Under the pieces are notes generated by a model that ran no database searches, was not told the DNA's origin, and was given only the letters and a program-made list of their open reading frames with translations. A DNA stretch of 47,707 bases from Aeromonas piscicola (GTDB taxonomy: Bacteria; Pseudomonadota; Gammaproteobacteria; Enterobacterales; Aeromonadaceae): positions 382,377 to 430,083 of the forward strand of contig NZ_CDBL01000052.1 of NCBI RefSeq assembly GCF_000820005.1, given 5' to 3'. The position numbers and the translations under genes were made by a program. Below, piece after piece: positions 36,935-45,543 of the stretch. Position 1 is the first letter of the stretch. Each line of letters opens with the position of its first letter.

Positions 36935-38533
36935 ATGACTACTACTAGCTTGTCACTCACCGAGTTGTTGACCGCCCTGGGTTCGCCGGAACGGCTGACG
37001 GCCCTCAAGGGGATCCGGCGCGGGATCGAACGTGAATGTCTGCGTATCACGCCGGAAGGGGCCCTCTCCCAGACGGATCACCCCAGGAGTCTGGGCTCGG
37101 CCCTGACCCATGCCAACATCACCACCGACTACTCGGAGAGCCTGCTGGAGTTCATCACCCCGGCAACCGACTCCATCGACAGCCTGATGGAGCAGTTGGG
37201 CGACATTCATCGTCACGCCATCCACCATCTCGGTGATGAGCGGATCTGGCCGCTCTCCATGCCCTGCTTCGTCGGCGACGAGGAGAGCATACGGCTGGCC
37301 CAGTACGGCAGCTCCAACATAGGGCGGATGAAGACCCTCTACCGGCAGGGGCTGAAGAACCGTTACGGCAGCCTGATGCAGGTGATTGCCGGGGTACACT
37401 TCAACTTCTCCATGCCGGACAGCTTCTGGTGCGAGTGGCAGGATCTGGTGGGCGAGGGCTGCTGCAGCCAGCGCTTCATCTCCGACAAGTACATGGGGCT
37501 TATTCGCAATGTCTACCGCTTCGGCTGGCTGGTGCCCTATCTGTTTGGCGCCTCACCGGCCATCTGTGACTCTTTCCTCAAGGGGCGCAAGAGCAGCCTG
37601 CCGTTCCAGAAAACCGGCAAGGGCACCCTCTATCTGCCTTACGCCACAGCGCTGCGGTTATCCGATCTCGGCTACACCAACAGCGCTCAGGCAGGCTTGA
37701 AGATAAGCCACGACAGCCTGCCCGACTATGTGAGCAGCCTGCGTCGTGCCATCAACACCCATGATCCCGACTTCGCCAAGATTGGGGTCAAGGTAAACGG
37801 CGAGTACCGTCAGCTCAACGACAATGTGCTGCAGCTGGAGAACGAGCTATACGCCCCGATCCGGCCCAAGCGCACCCCGCACAGCGGCGAGAAACCCTCG
37901 GATGCGCTGGAGCAGCGCGGCATCGAATACATAGAACTGCGCACCGTGGATGTGAACCCCTTCACCCCGTTCGGCATAGATGTGGATCAGATCCGCTTCT
38001 TCGATCTGTTCCTGGTCTGGTGCCTGCTGCGCCCGTCTCCCGTGCTGGGTGACGAGGAGATTGCCCGCAATCGCCGCAACCAGAACAAGGTGGTGCTGGA
38101 GGGGCGTCGCCCCGGCCTGGAACTGGAAGACGAGCAGGGCAACCCCATCGGCCTCAAGGAGTACGGACTCCAGCTGTTCGACGAGCTGGCTCAGGTGGCC
38201 GATCTGCTGGATCGCTGCTGTGGCCGCAACCGCTACCGCGAGACGCTGGCCATGCACAGGGAGAAGCTGCTCAACCCCGAGTTGACCTACTCGGCCCGTT
38301 TGCTCAAGCAGTTGCTGGAGAGCGGTCAGGACAACGGCTGCTTCGGCGACGAGCTGGCGAGCCGCTACCGGGAAGAGATGCTGGCCGGCGAGCTGCAGTA
38401 CTGGGATCAGGCCTACTTCGCCGCCGAGGCGCGGGAATCCCTCGCCAAGCAGCGGGAGCGTGAACGCAGCGACAGCCTGTCGTTCGACGACTTCCTGGCC
38501 GACTACTTCGGTACCCGCCAGACCACGACCTGA
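36935..38533 (+). CDS. gshA: Glutamate-cysteine ligase
   Basis: A 532-residue type 1 (gammaproteobacterial) enzyme that joins glutamate to cysteine in the first step of glutathione synthesis. Conserved stretches include RGIERECLRIT near the N-terminus, TTDYSESLLEFITP, MQVIAGVHFNFS and YIELRTVDVNPF. I chose ATG 36935; a GTG two codons upstream is also possible. A small GC hairpin (CGCCCC/GGGGCG, 36898-36914) lies just before the start and could affect translation. A terminator follows. Length is slightly over the E. coli protein. Confidence 0.97.
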   Translation: MTTTSLSLTELLTALGSPERLTALKGIRRGIERECLRITPEGALSQTDHPRSLGSALTHANITTDYSESLLEFITPATDSIDSLMEQLGDIHRHAIHHLGDERIWPLSMPCFVGDEESIRLAQYGSSNIGRMKTLYRQGLKNRYGSLMQVIAGVHFNFSMPDSFWCEWQDLVGEGCCSQRFISDKYMGLIRNVYRFGWLVPYLFGASPAICDSFLKGRKSSLPFQKTGKGTLYLPYATALRLSDLGYTNSAQAGLKISHDSLPDYVSSLRRAINTHDPDFAKIGVKVNGEYRQLNDNVLQLENELYAPIRPKRTPHSGEKPSDALEQRGIEYIELRTVDVNPFTPFGIDVDQIRFFDLFLVWCLLRPSPVLGDEEIARNRRNQNKVVLEGRRPGLELEDEQGNPIGLKEYGLQLFDELAQVADLLDRCCGRNRYRETLAMHREKLLNPELTYSARLLKQLLESGQDNGCFGDELASRYREEMLAGELQYWDQAYFAAEARESLAKQRERERSDSLSFDDFLADYFGTRQTTT

Positions 38534-38554
38534 TCCGTCCGCCTTTCGATCCGC

Positions 38555-38581
38555 AAGCCGCTCCTGGGAGCGGCTTTTTTA
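38555..38581 (+). terminator. Terminator of gshA
   Basis: AAGCCGCTC and GAGCGGCTT arms around CTGG, followed by TTTT and ATT. Confidence 0.9.
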
Positions 38582-38766
38582 TTGCGTCTCTCCCGCCTCT
38601 CCCATGCATTTTTCCGTGGGCCAGATCGTTCGAAAATGGCATCCGAAAATAAGTGTGAGTCAGCCTCCACTTCAGCAGGGCGGGTGGGGCTTTTATTGTC
38701 AATCTGCTCACATTTCCCCCTTTTGCAGCTTGAGTCTTGCGCCGTGGAGGCCTAACGTCACGACAA

Positions 38767-38780
38767 CTGAAACGATTCAG
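38767..38780. promoter_or_regulatory. LacI-family-like operator upstream of the DUF4432-like gene
   Basis: CTGAAAC|GATTCAG is a near-perfect inverted repeat with the central CG typical of LacI/GalR operators, with one mismatch between the arms. It lies 48 bases before the start of the carbohydrate-related gene. The 38534-38827 region otherwise holds only the gshA terminator and no further gene. Confidence 0.4.
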
Positions 38781-38827
38781 CTTTCACGAAAACCATTCAC
38801 AAGAACAAGAGACACGAGGATAAATCC

Positions 38828-40042
38828 ATGTTGAAGAGACTCTCCATTGCCGTTCTGCTCGCCTTGGGCGCGAGCTCGGGCCAGGCCGCCGAATTCCTGC
38901 TGACCGACTCCCAGCAGGGACTGGATGTGGGGGACTGGAAGATCACCAGCGACAAGCTGGGGATCAAGAGTCCGGTACCCTTCTCCGTCGAGAAGAAGCG
39001 CCTGCACGGCGGACGTCAGGAGGGAGTGGATCTGCTGATCGTCGACAACGGCGTGATGAAGATTACCCTGGTGCCGACCCGCGGCATGGGGATCAAGGAG
39101 GTCAAGGGGGCCGATGTGCGCCTCGGTTGGGATTCCCCCGTCAAGGAGGTGGTCAACCCGGCCTTCATCGATCTGGAGAGCCGCGCCGGTCTCGGCTGGC
39201 TCGATGGCTTCAACGAGATGCTGGTGCGCTGCGGTTACGAGTGGACCGGTCACCCTGGGGTGGACGATGACGGCCGACTCAAGAGCCTGCATGGCCGGGT
39301 GCAGAACATACCGGCGTCCGTGGTCAGCGTGACCATAGATGAGGAGCCGCCCTATGCCATTCACGTGCTGGGTCGGGTGGATGAGCGCACCTTCAAGATG
39401 AGCGAGCTGGTCACCTAGACCCAGCTGAGCGTAGTGCCAGGTCAGGCAGAATTTGCCCTGCAGGACAAGCTGACCAACCACGCGGATTATGAGAACGAGT
39501 ACCAGATCATCTATCACAGCAACTTCGGGGCGCCGATCCTGGAAGAGGGGGCGCAAGTCAGCACCCCGGTGAAGCAGATCTCCCCGTTCAACGATTATGC
39601 CAAGGCGGGGCTGAAGAGCTGGCAAACCTATCTGGGGCCGACCAAGGGCTTCGACGAGATGGTGTTCAATCTGGTGCCCTACAGCGACGCCGAGGGCAAT
39701 ACCCTGGCGGTGCTGAACAATCGGGCGGGCAGCGCCGGTGTGGCGGTTGGTTACAACACGCACCAGTTGCCAGTGCTGACCCTTTGGAAGAACACCGACA
39801 CCCGGGCCCAGGGTTATGTGACGGGTATCGAGCCCGGCACCAGCTATGCCTACAGCACCAAGTACCAGCGTCCGCTGGGACTGGTTCCCAAGATCCAGCC
39901 GGGTGAGACCAAGACCTTCGATCTGACTTATCGCCTGCTGCGCAATGGGGAGGAGGTGAAGCAGGCGCTGGCAGAGGTGGACAAGATCCAGGCCGGTCGT
40001 CCCACAGAGCTGCGCGAGCAGCCGCTGGTCAAGCTGCCCTGA
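38828..40042 (+). pseudogene. DUF4432-like (aldose-epimerase-type) secreted protein, broken by one in-frame TAG
   Basis: A single frame runs from ATG 38828 to TGA 40040-40042, interrupted only by TAG at 39416-39418 (after ELVT). Codons on both sides read as one protein of about 404 residues: a signal peptide (MLKRLSIAVLLALGASSGQA), then a beta-sandwich galactose-mutarotase-like fold with ITLVPTRGMGIKEVKG and GRVQNIPASVV in the first part and YHSNFGAPILEEG and LWKNTDTRAQGYVTGIEPGT in the second. No reading-frame loss or other decay is visible, so the stop is recent, a sequencing error, or a suppressed codon. A one-base change would restore Glu, Gln, Lys, Trp or Tyr. Substrate unknown; sugar binding is inference from the fold. 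Confidence 0.8.
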
Positions 40043-40058
40043 GTGGCAAGCAAACAGC

Positions 40059-40085
40059 AAAAAGCCGCTCTTGAAGCGGCTTTTT
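40059..40085. terminator. Bidirectional terminator between the DUF4432-like gene and the acyl-CoA ligase gene
   Basis: AAAAAGCCGCT and AGCGGCTTTTT arms around CTTGA, with A-run and T-run outside the stem. The two genes converge here. Confidence 0.92.
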
Positions 40086-40101
40086 CATGTCCGGCGAGGG
40101 A

Positions 40102-41892
40102 TCAGACATGGTTGTACATGGCCTCGATCTCGCTTTGGTACTTGGATTCGATGATCTTGCGGCGCAGTTTCATGGTGGGAGTGATCTCCCCCAGCTCCAT
40201 GGAGAAGGCGCTCGGTAGCAGGGTGAACTTCTTCACCTGTTCGAACTTGGCCAGCTCCTTTTGCAGATCCTGGATGCGGGCATCGAAGAATTCCATCACC
40301 CGGGAGTTGCGCAGCAGCTCCGTCTTGCACTGGTATTGCAGGTTGATGGAGCGGGCGTACTCCTCCAGCGATTCGAAGCAGGGCACGATCAGCGCCGAGA
40401 CGAAGTGACGGGCATCGGCGACGATGGCGATCTGCTCGATGAAGCGATCCTTGCCGATGGTCCCCTCCACCAGTTGCGGTGCCACGTATTTGCCGTTGGA
40501 GGTCTTCATCAGCTCCTTGAGGCGTTCGGTGAAGTAGATGTTGCCGTCGCTGTCGAGCTCGCCCGCATCGCCGGTGCGCAGGAAGCCGTCCTCGGTCATC
40601 ACCTCGGCCGTGGCGTCTGGCTTGTTGTAGTAGCCGCGCATCACGGTAGGGGAACGGACCAGCAGCTCGTTGCTCTCACCCAGCTTCACTTCTATGCCAC
40701 TGAGGGCCGTGCCGATGGAGCCCAGCTTGAACTGGTGGTCTTCGTAGCAGCAGACGGTGGCCGTGGTCTCTGTCATGCCGTAGCCGTACTTGAGGTTGAG
40801 CCCCATGGCCTGGAAGAAGAAGTTCACGTCGTCGGCGAGGCGAGCACCTGCCACCGGCAGGAAGCGGGTGCGACCACCGAAGCGGGCACGCAGCTTGCGA
40901 AACACCAGTCGCTCCGCCAGCCAGAGCTGGGCGTAGAGCAGCGGCGAGGTCGCCTTGCCGGCCTGACGGCTGGCGACCAGCTGCTTGCCGACGTCGGTGG
41001 CCCAGCCAAACAGGGCACGACGCAGGCGTGGCGCTTGAGCCACCTTGGCCTGGATCATGGCGTAGGCCTTCTCGTAGAGGCGCGGCACGGCGCACATCAC
41101 GGTCGGCTGCACCTCGCCGATCACATCCATCACCTTCTGCGGATCGCGGATATAGACGTTCTCGGCACCGCAGTAGAGCACGTAGTAGGTCCAGGCGCGC
41201 TCGAACACGTGGCTGAGCGGCAGCATGCACAGCGACACATCCTGTTCATTGAGGTCGAGGCGGCTGTTGTGCATCTCGAAACAGGCGGCGATGTTGGCAA
41301 AATCGAGCATGACCCCCTTGGGTTCACCCGTGGTGCCCGAGGTGTAGATCAGGGTCAGCAGGTCGTCCATTCGGTACTGGGTTTCCCGTACTCGCAACTC
41401 CTGCTCGCTGGCCTGATGGTTGCCGGAGACCAGAAAGGCCTGGAAGTGGCTGGCCGCCGGGCAGTCACGCAGGTTGACCTTGCCATCGAGGGCGACTATC
41501 TGGCGGATCTCGCCATCCTTCAACAGGGTGAGCGCCTGATCGAACTGGGCCTGTTCACCGACGAACAGCAGACCTATGTTGGCATCGCGTACGATATAGC
41601 GCAGTTGCTCAAGGGTGCTGGTGGGGTAGATGGGCACGCTGATGCCGCGGGCAGCGAGGATGCCGAGATCGGCCTGGGTCCACTCCGGCATGTTGCGGGC
41701 GTAGAGGCCGACCATTTCGGTGGGCTGGTGGCCGGCGCGGATCAGCGCCTGGGCGCAGTAGTCCATGGCCTGTCCCAGGGTACGCCAGCCGATGGCACGC
41801 CACTGGCCATCCTGTTGTACGCGCAGGGCGGCCTTGTTGCCAAGCCGGGCGATACGTTCACGCATCAGTCGAACCAGATGGAGTTTCGGCAT
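40102..41892 (-). CDS. Long-chain fatty-acid--CoA ligase (AMP-binding, COG1022 type)
   Basis: A 596-residue ANL-superfamily enzyme that activates fatty acids via acyl-AMP to acyl-CoA. The P-loop-like AMP motif is IYTSGTTGEPKGVML (about 183-196). The A5 region is YGYGMTETTA, the hinge region is FLRTGDAGELDSDGNIYFTER, and the C-terminal lysine region follows. It is closest to the eukaryotic-like Faa/FadD15 type rather than E. coli FadD. No membrane segment is seen. GAGG lies before the start, at a longer distance than usual. A 12-base palindrome lies about 60 bases upstream. Confidence 0.92.
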   Translation of the reverse strand: MPKLHLVRLMRERIARLGNKAALRVQQDGQWRAIGWRTLGQAMDYCAQALIRAGHQPTEMVGLYARNMPEWTQADLGILAARGISVPIYPTSTLEQLRYIVRDANIGLLFVGEQAQFDQALTLLKDGEIRQIVALDGKVNLRDCPAASHFQAFLVSGNHQASEQELRVRETQYRMDDLLTLIYTSGTTGEPKGVMLDFANIAACFEMHNSRLDLNEQDVSLCMLPLSHVFERAWTYYVLYCGAENVYIRDPQKVMDVIGEVQPTVMCAVPRLYEKAYAMIQAKVAQAPRLRRALFGWATDVGKQLVASRQAGKATSPLLYAQLWLAERLVFRKLRARFGGRTRFLPVAGARLADDVNFFFQAMGLNLKYGYGMTETTATVCCYEDHQFKLGSIGTALSGIEVKLGESNELLVRSPTVMRGYYNKPDATAEVMTEDGFLRTGDAGELDSDGNIYFTERLKELMKTSNGKYVAPQLVEGTIGKDRFIEQIAIVADARHFVSALIVPCFESLEEYARSINLQYQCKTELLRNSRVMEFFDARIQDLQKELAKFEQVKKFTLLPSAFSMELGEITPTMKLRRKIIESKYQSEIEAMYNHV

Positions 41893-41950
41893 CAGTCAAA
41901 CATCCTCAAGTAACAGTTGTACGCCCGCAGGGGCACTAAAAATCGCGCTG

Positions 41951-41962
41951 GAGTTTAAACTC
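41951..41962. promoter_or_regulatory. Palindrome GAGTTTAAACTC upstream of the acyl-CoA ligase gene
   Basis: A perfect 12-base palindrome in the upstream region of a fatty-acid activation gene. It does not match the E. coli FadR consensus, and only loosely resembles PsrA-type sites. Candidate operator. Confidence 0.3.
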
Positions 41963-42078
41963 TAAGATTACAGCTTACAAGTGTGCGCTGTTTGTCTTGG
42001 ATCACAAAGTCAGCAATCTGGGCAAGCTTGGGGCATGATGGTCGATGACCAAGCGGAGCCATTCAGGGAGGGTGAACA

Positions 42079-42624
42079 ATGAGTATCGGGATCAAGGGGA
42101 TGGTCACAGGGGCATTGCTGTTGCTGGCCGGGGCTGGCGGGCTCTGGTTTGCGCTGGGGGATATGGCCAGCGAGCAAGACAACCCCTGGCTGATCGGCGC
42201 CGATGGGTACGCCAAGGCGCAGCAGCTGGCCCTGCACAAGGGCTATCCGCTGCTCTATGTGATCGAGCGCGCCAAGTGCCGACGCTGCAAGGTGCTGGAC
42301 GCCACATTGTGGCAGTCACAGGAGATGGCGCCCGTGCTGGCCAGGCTGATCAAGGTGCGGCTCAACCCGGATGCGGGGGATGGCAGCGAGCACATACTGC
42401 GCCGCTTCCCGCAGGTGGCGACCCCGCCCGGCATCTATGTGCAGCAGCCGGGGGAACCGCTAAAGCCCATCAAGATAGTGGTGGACCTTCAGCAGATCTG
42501 GATGCCGGGCGTCACCTGGCGGCGCGGCTTCTTCATGCCGTTGTCGGCGGCCGGCTTTGAAGCCGTACTGCACACCACCCAGAGCCTGCAGGATCCAGCT
42601 CTCGACAATGCGCCGCTGCTGTAG
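42079..42624 (+). CDS. Thioredoxin-like membrane-anchored protein with a CRRC motif
   Basis: A 181-residue protein. An N-terminal hydrophobic segment (about 8-27) anchors it or serves as signal peptide. A thioredoxin-like fold follows: LLYVIERAKCRRCKVLDATL with Cys67 and Cys70, and a cis-proline-like ATPPGIYV near residue 115. The usual WCGPC is replaced by KCRRC, and no tryptophan precedes the first cysteine. Similar arrangements occur in DUF255/YbbN-like and SoxW-type proteins. It may act as a periplasmic thiol oxidoreductase; function is inference. GGAGG precedes the ATG closely. It converges with rimI. Confidence 0.75.
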   Translation: MSIGIKGMVTGALLLLAGAGGLWFALGDMASEQDNPWLIGADGYAKAQQLALHKGYPLLYVIERAKCRRCKVLDATLWQSQEMAPVLARLIKVRLNPDAGDGSEHILRRFPQVATPPGIYVQQPGEPLKPIKIVVDLQQIWMPGVTWRRGFFMPLSAAGFEAVLHTTQSLQDPALDNAPLL

Positions 42625-42633
42625 GGCGGAGGT

Positions 42634-43083
42634 CTAGCCGAAATCGAACAGGCGGGACATGAGCACGGCGTCTTCCCGATCCTGGCCGGTGCCATAGTAG
42701 TCGGCCCGGCGGCAATACTCGGCAAATCCCTCGCTCTCGTAGAGACCGATGGCTGTCTTGTTGCTGTCGCGCACCTCCAGGAACCAGGCCTCGGCCCCCT
42801 TTGCCTTGCTGCGCGTCAGATATTCCTTCAGCAGCGCCCGTCCCAGCCCCTTGCCCTGAAAGTCGGGGTGCACGCAGATGTTCATCAGCGAGCTGTCGCC
42901 CGCCACCAGATCCGATATGTAGAAACCGGCGGGGCGGCCATCCAGCAGCATCAAGCCATTGAGATAGCGCGGCCCGAAGCAGGAGATCAGATTGGCCTGG
43001 CTCCAGGGCTCCTTGTGGGCGGCCTGTTCTATGGGGTAAATCAGCTCGAAATCTGTCTCGAGCAGGGGACGAAACTCAGGCAT
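42634..43083 (-). CDS. rimI: Ribosomal protein S18 alanine N-acetyltransferase
   Basis: A 149-residue GNAT enzyme that acetylates the N-terminal alanine of S18. The acetyl-CoA motif is CVHPDFQGKGLGRALL, and WFLEVRDSNKTAIGLYESEG with GFAEYCRRADYY is the RimI signature. I placed the start at 43083, where MPEFRPLLETD matches the family; the frame is open further upstream inside the spacer after holD. rpsR, encoding its substrate S18, is also in this window. It follows holD on the minus strand as in E. coli. Confidence 0.94.
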   Translation of the reverse strand: MPEFRPLLETDFELIYPIEQAAHKEPWSQANLISCFGPRYLNGLMLLDGRPAGFYISDLVAGDSSLMNICVHPDFQGKGLGRALLKEYLTRSKAKGAEAWFLEVRDSNKTAIGLYESEGFAEYCRRADYYGTGQDREDAVLMSRLFDFG

Positions 43084-43141
43084 GGTGGCTCCGGGTCGGG
43101 GCGGCGGAAGGAAAGGGGGCAGATCCGGGCAACACGATCGC

Positions 43142-43657
43142 TTAACCGAGGCGCGATCTGAGTTGCTGCCACAGCGCCCGTTTCTGGGCCGGTGTCGGCG
43201 TGAGCGGGCAGACCAACGCATCGGGCCAGGCGGGATCGGCCTGTTCCAGCCAGAGCTGGGGGGGCTTGTGCCCGGCGGGCAGCGTGGTCAGCAGCGTCAC
43301 CTCGTCGACGCCTATGCCGAGCAGCTGGCACAGATCCGCCAGCAGGGTCGGGGCGGGCAGGCGAGGGGCCTGGATCCAGAGCTTGCCAGCCGGCGGCGTG
43401 TCGAGCTCAGGCTGGGCCAGTTCGACGGAGGGCAGATCCCGAGCCGGGGCTGGCTCGGCAGCCGCCTGGTCGCCTGGGGCGGCATGGGCCCCCAGCAGGG
43501 CCGGGCGGCGCAGTTGCCAGCACTGTATGCCCATTCGGGCCAACAGGGTTTGACGCATCAGGTCGGGCGTGAGGCCGCTTTGCTCAAGGGATGGCGCCTG
43601 ATGGGTGCTCTGACGCACGGGATCTTGCATGGGCTGTGGCTCTGTCTTGATCTGCAT
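43142..43657 (-). CDS. holD: DNA polymerase III psi subunit
   Basis: A protein of about 171 residues. The N-terminal region LLARMGIQCWQLRRPALLGA and the C-terminal CPLTPTPAQKRALWQQL are the two conserved parts of HolD. Psi links the clamp loader to chi and SSB. I chose the start at 43657; a second in-frame ATG at 43630 fits equally well, and no strong ribosome-binding site was found for either. It is longer than the E. coli protein through a proline/alanine-rich insert (about 70-95). It is divergent from ravA and followed by rimI, as in enterobacteria. Confidence 0.9.
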   Translation of the reverse strand: MQIKTEPQPMQDPVRQSTHQAPSLEQSGLTPDLMRQTLLARMGIQCWQLRRPALLGAHAAPGDQAAAEPAPARDLPSVELAQPELDTPPAGKLWIQAPRLPAPTLLADLCQLLGIGVDEVTLLTTLPAGHKPPQLWLEQADPAWPDALVCPLTPTPAQKRALWQQLRSRLG

Positions 43658-43868
43658 TGGTGAAAAAAGCTCTGCGCAGGGTACACTCGAACGCGTTTTG
43701 CTGCATCTTTTGCGGTATGTTTTAGCCAGGAGTAGTGGCCCCGCGCCCATGCGCCCGCCGGTTTTTCCCGCAGGTGGCCTCGACACAATACAATAAGCAG
43801 AACAGGGAACATTCGACCGAGTCGCGGGTGTGCCGGTTCCAGACAACCCCAGTATCGGAAGTGCGCTT

Positions 43869-45476
43869 ATGCCACCTTTAGCACCACAGAATCTTCGCCT
43901 TGCCCCCATTCATGAACGCTTGCCACGCCTGTTGTCGGCCCTTGGCGAGGGATTGTATGAGCGCCAGGATGCCCTGCGGCTCGGTCTGCTGGCCGCCCTC
44001 AGCGGCGAGAGCGTCTTCCTGCTGGGCCCGCCCGGCATCGCCAAGAGCCTGATCGCCCGCCGTCTCAAGCTGGCCTTCCATGAGGCGCGGCACTTCGAAT
44101 ACCTGATGACCCGCTTCAGCACGCCGGAGGAGGTGTTCGGGCCCCTCTCCATTCAGGCGCTGAAGGAGGATGGCAAGTACCTGCGGCTGACCACGGGCTA
44201 CCTGCCGGAGGCCGAGGTGGTGTTCCTCGACGAGATCTGGAAGGCGGGTCCCGCCATCCTCAACACCCTGCTCACCGCCATCAACGAGCGACAGTTTCGC
44301 AACGGCGACAGCCAGCACCCCATCCCCATGCGGCTGCTGGTGACCGCCTCCAACGAGCTGCCGGCGCCGGACAGCGGGCTGGAGGCGCTTTACGATCGCA
44401 TGCTGGTGCGGATCTGGATGGACAGAGTGCAGGAGAAAGCCAACTTCCAGGCCATGCTGGCGAGCGACGGCCAGTCTCACCAGAACCTGCCCCCCTCTGT
44501 GCAGATCCACAGCGAGGAGTATGAGGCCTGGCAGGTGCAGATCGACCAGGTGCGGCTGCCCGACGACTGCTTCGAGCTCATCTATCAGCTGCGCCAACAG
44601 CTCGACAGCCAGCTGGCCCACAGCTGCTACGTGTCGGATCGGCGCTGGAAGAAGGCGGTCAGGCTCATCAAGGCGAGTGCCTTTTTCAGCGGCCGCGACG
44701 AGGTGGCCCCCCTGGATCTGCTGCTGTTCAAGGATTGCCTCTGGCACGACGATGCCTCCCGCACCGCCCTGCTGGAGATGATGACCGAATTCTCCCGCCT
44801 CTATGGCTACCAGCAGCTGGCCATGACCCGCCAGCTGATGGGGCTGCGGGATCAGTTCAAGCAGCTCAGGAGCGCAGTGGCCCAGCGCCTGTGCTGCAAG
44901 GCGAAGCAGCGCCAGCAGTGGTTCGGACGCCGCGCCCGCGGCATCCAGATCCCGCTGGCCAATGCCCGTCCGTTCGGCAAGCTGGTGCACTTCAACCTGC
45001 TCACCCCGGCGGCGCTGGATGGCGACGATCCGGAGCGGCTGATTGAGACCCTGGTGTTCGATCGCACCCTGCTGTCGCACTGGCACCCCACCGGCGAGGC
45101 GCTGGTGGGCTGGCCCCTGGGCAATCCAAAGGAGGGGCACTACGAGCTGGTGCTGGACGACGAGCTGCGGCTGCAGGTGCTGGACCTGCAACGCCAGCAG
45201 ATACCGCTGGTGCTGGTGGAGCGCACGGCCATCCCCGAGGTGGTGATCGCCCCCTGGCAGGTGGCGCTCACCGGACTGCTGGCCGAGAGCGGCCTGCTGC
45301 AACAGGAGCTCAAGCGTCAGCGCAGTCTGTTCGAGCGCCATCAGCAGCACCTCTTCATCGGCCGCCACTGGCTGCAGCAGGTGGAAGACAGTTTCTTCGT
45401 GCTGAACCGGGATCTGGAGCAGCTGCGCAGCGAAATCACTCACTGGCACGATCGTCTGCCGAAGCTGGACGCCTGA
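43869..45476 (+). CDS. ravA: RavA, MoxR-family AAA+ ATPase
   Basis: A 535-residue AAA+ protein. Walker A is GPPGIAKS (53-60) and Walker B is VVFLDE (117-122). Sensor 1 is in VTASNELPAPD. The C-terminal half carries the triple-helix and LARA-type domain; FEYLMTRFSTPEEVFGP is a RavA/MoxR hallmark. In E. coli it forms hexamers, binds the lysine decarboxylase CadA, and works with ViaA on respiratory complexes. I chose ATG 43869, with GGAAG upstream; the frame is open to a GTG at 43830. viaA follows after 67 bases instead of the overlap seen in E. coli. Confidence 0.94.
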   Translation: MPPLAPQNLRLAPIHERLPRLLSALGEGLYERQDALRLGLLAALSGESVFLLGPPGIAKSLIARRLKLAFHEARHFEYLMTRFSTPEEVFGPLSIQALKEDGKYLRLTTGYLPEAEVVFLDEIWKAGPAILNTLLTAINERQFRNGDSQHPIPMRLLVTASNELPAPDSGLEALYDRMLVRIWMDRVQEKANFQAMLASDGQSHQNLPPSVQIHSEEYEAWQVQIDQVRLPDDCFELIYQLRQQLDSQLAHSCYVSDRRWKKAVRLIKASAFFSGRDEVAPLDLLLFKDCLWHDDASRTALLEMMTEFSRLYGYQQLAMTRQLMGLRDQFKQLRSAVAQRLCCKAKQRQQWFGRRARGIQIPLANARPFGKLVHFNLLTPAALDGDDPERLIETLVFDRTLLSHWHPTGEALVGWPLGNPKEGHYELVLDDELRLQVLDLQRQQIPLVLVERTAIPEVVIAPWQVALTGLLAESGLLQQELKRQRSLFERHQQHLFIGRHWLQQVEDSFFVLNRDLEQLRSEITHWHDRLPKLDA

Positions 45477-45543
45477 GTCATGCACACGGGCGAGGCAATA
45501 AAGTGGATGGCGCCAGGCGCGGTGAGCCGTTACGGGAGGCGCC

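Noticed and set aside
41890..41904. Three-codon mini-ORF (ATG TTT GAC TGA) overlapping the acyl-CoA ligase start
   Set aside because: The GAGG motif abuts its ATG, leaving no spacing for initiation, so a leader peptide is unlikely.
40261..41913. 550-residue plus-strand open frame opposite the acyl-CoA ligase gene
   Set aside because: No motif; the minus strand encodes a complete ANL enzyme.
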